A stretch of DNA of 6,428 bases from Firmicutes bacterium UBA6132. GTDB taxonomy: Bacteria > Bacillota_A > Clostridia > Tissierellales > Sedimentibacteraceae. Below, piece after piece: positions 6,259-6,428 of this stretch. The notes beneath the pieces are model-generated. The model was not told where the DNA came from and did no database searches. It worked only from the letters and a program-made list of their open reading frames with translations. Location of the stretch: assembly GCA_002435835.1 (NCBI GenBank), contig DIVM01000298.1, forward strand, positions 1 through 6,428. The letters are read 5' to 3'. The position numbers were made by a program, and so were the translations under genes. Numbering within the stretch: the first letter of the stretch is position 1; every line of letters starts with the position of its first letter.

Positions 6259-6428
6259 ATGGAAATTAATAAACTGTCAAGTGAAGTATTTGAAGATGTT
6301 GTAAAATGGAGAAGGGATTTGCATCAAATTCCTGAAGTAGGACAATTTTTGCCTAACACTAGCAAGTATGTTTGCGAACAACTTGACAAAATGGGGATTG
6401 ATTATAAGGTGGGTGTTGGTTTGGAGTC
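6259..6428 (+). CDS. M20-family metallo-amidohydrolase, N-terminal part (3' truncated by window)
   Basis: Fifty-six codons are visible from an ATG preceded by GGAGGG at 6248-6253 with a 5-nt gap; the frame is open to the window edge. The stretch VVKWRRDLHQIPEVGQFLPNT (residues 14-34), followed by a predicted helix ending in KMGIDYK (44-50), is the typical start of M20D peptidases. That group includes aminoacylases, hippurate hydrolase, IAA-amino acid hydrolases and AbgB. Members hydrolyse amide bonds of N-acyl amino acids or aminoacyl conjugates with two metal ions, usually in the cytoplasm. The metal-binding residues and dimerisation domain are beyond the window, so activity cannot be judged. 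Its place as third gene of the sigma-54 operon, behind two membrane proteins, suggests that it cleaves the compound they import. Confidence 0.85.
   Translation, partial: MEINKLSSEVFEDVVKWRRDLHQIPEVGQFLPNTSKYVCEQLDKMGIDYKVGVGLE

Overview
The window is AT-rich, has all its genes on the + strand, and uses Gram-positive-type ribosome binding sites. The protein families (soluble multi-PAS hybrid kinase, PAS-type sigma-54 activator with a TyrR-like HTH, DUF5058-like membrane protein, M20 amidohydrolase) suggest a low-GC anaerobic Firmicute of the class Clostridia. The species cannot be fixed from this window.

Layout: (1) positions 1-156 hold the last 51 codons of a superfamily 1 (UvrD/HelD-like) helicase. 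(2) A 125-bp gap carries a possible sigma-A promoter. (3) 282-3098 encodes a 938-residue soluble hybrid histidine kinase with four PAS domains, two of them an evident tandem duplication, and a C-terminal receiver. (4) After 118 bp, 3217-4569 encodes a PAS/AAA+/HTH sigma-54 enhancer-binding activator with an atypical sigma-54 contact loop (GSFTDG in place of GAFTGA). (5) The 243-bp gap 4570-4812 is the regulatory centre. It holds a long inverted repeat just past the activator gene, a correctly spaced -24/-12 sigma-54 promoter at 4690-4707, and a perfect palindrome just downstream of the predicted transcription start. (6) From 4813 on there is a tight operon: a DUF5058-like membrane protein, a second small membrane protein 15 bp later, and 33 bp further on the start of an M20 amidohydrolase that runs off the window.

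How the parts probably work together (inference): the PAS domain of the activator senses a small ligand or metabolic state and switches on the sigma-54 promoter in front of the membrane pair and hydrolase. The operon looks like an uptake-and-cleavage module in which the two membrane proteins form a transporter and the M20 enzyme hydrolyses an imported amide, N-acyl amino acid, aminoacyl conjugate or peptide. The hybrid kinase next door could feed into the same response, but the activator has no receiver domain, so any link cannot be a classic phosphotransfer to it. The most interesting points are the self-contained sigma-54 module with a poorly characterised transporter pair, and the natural Asp in the sigma-54 contact loop.
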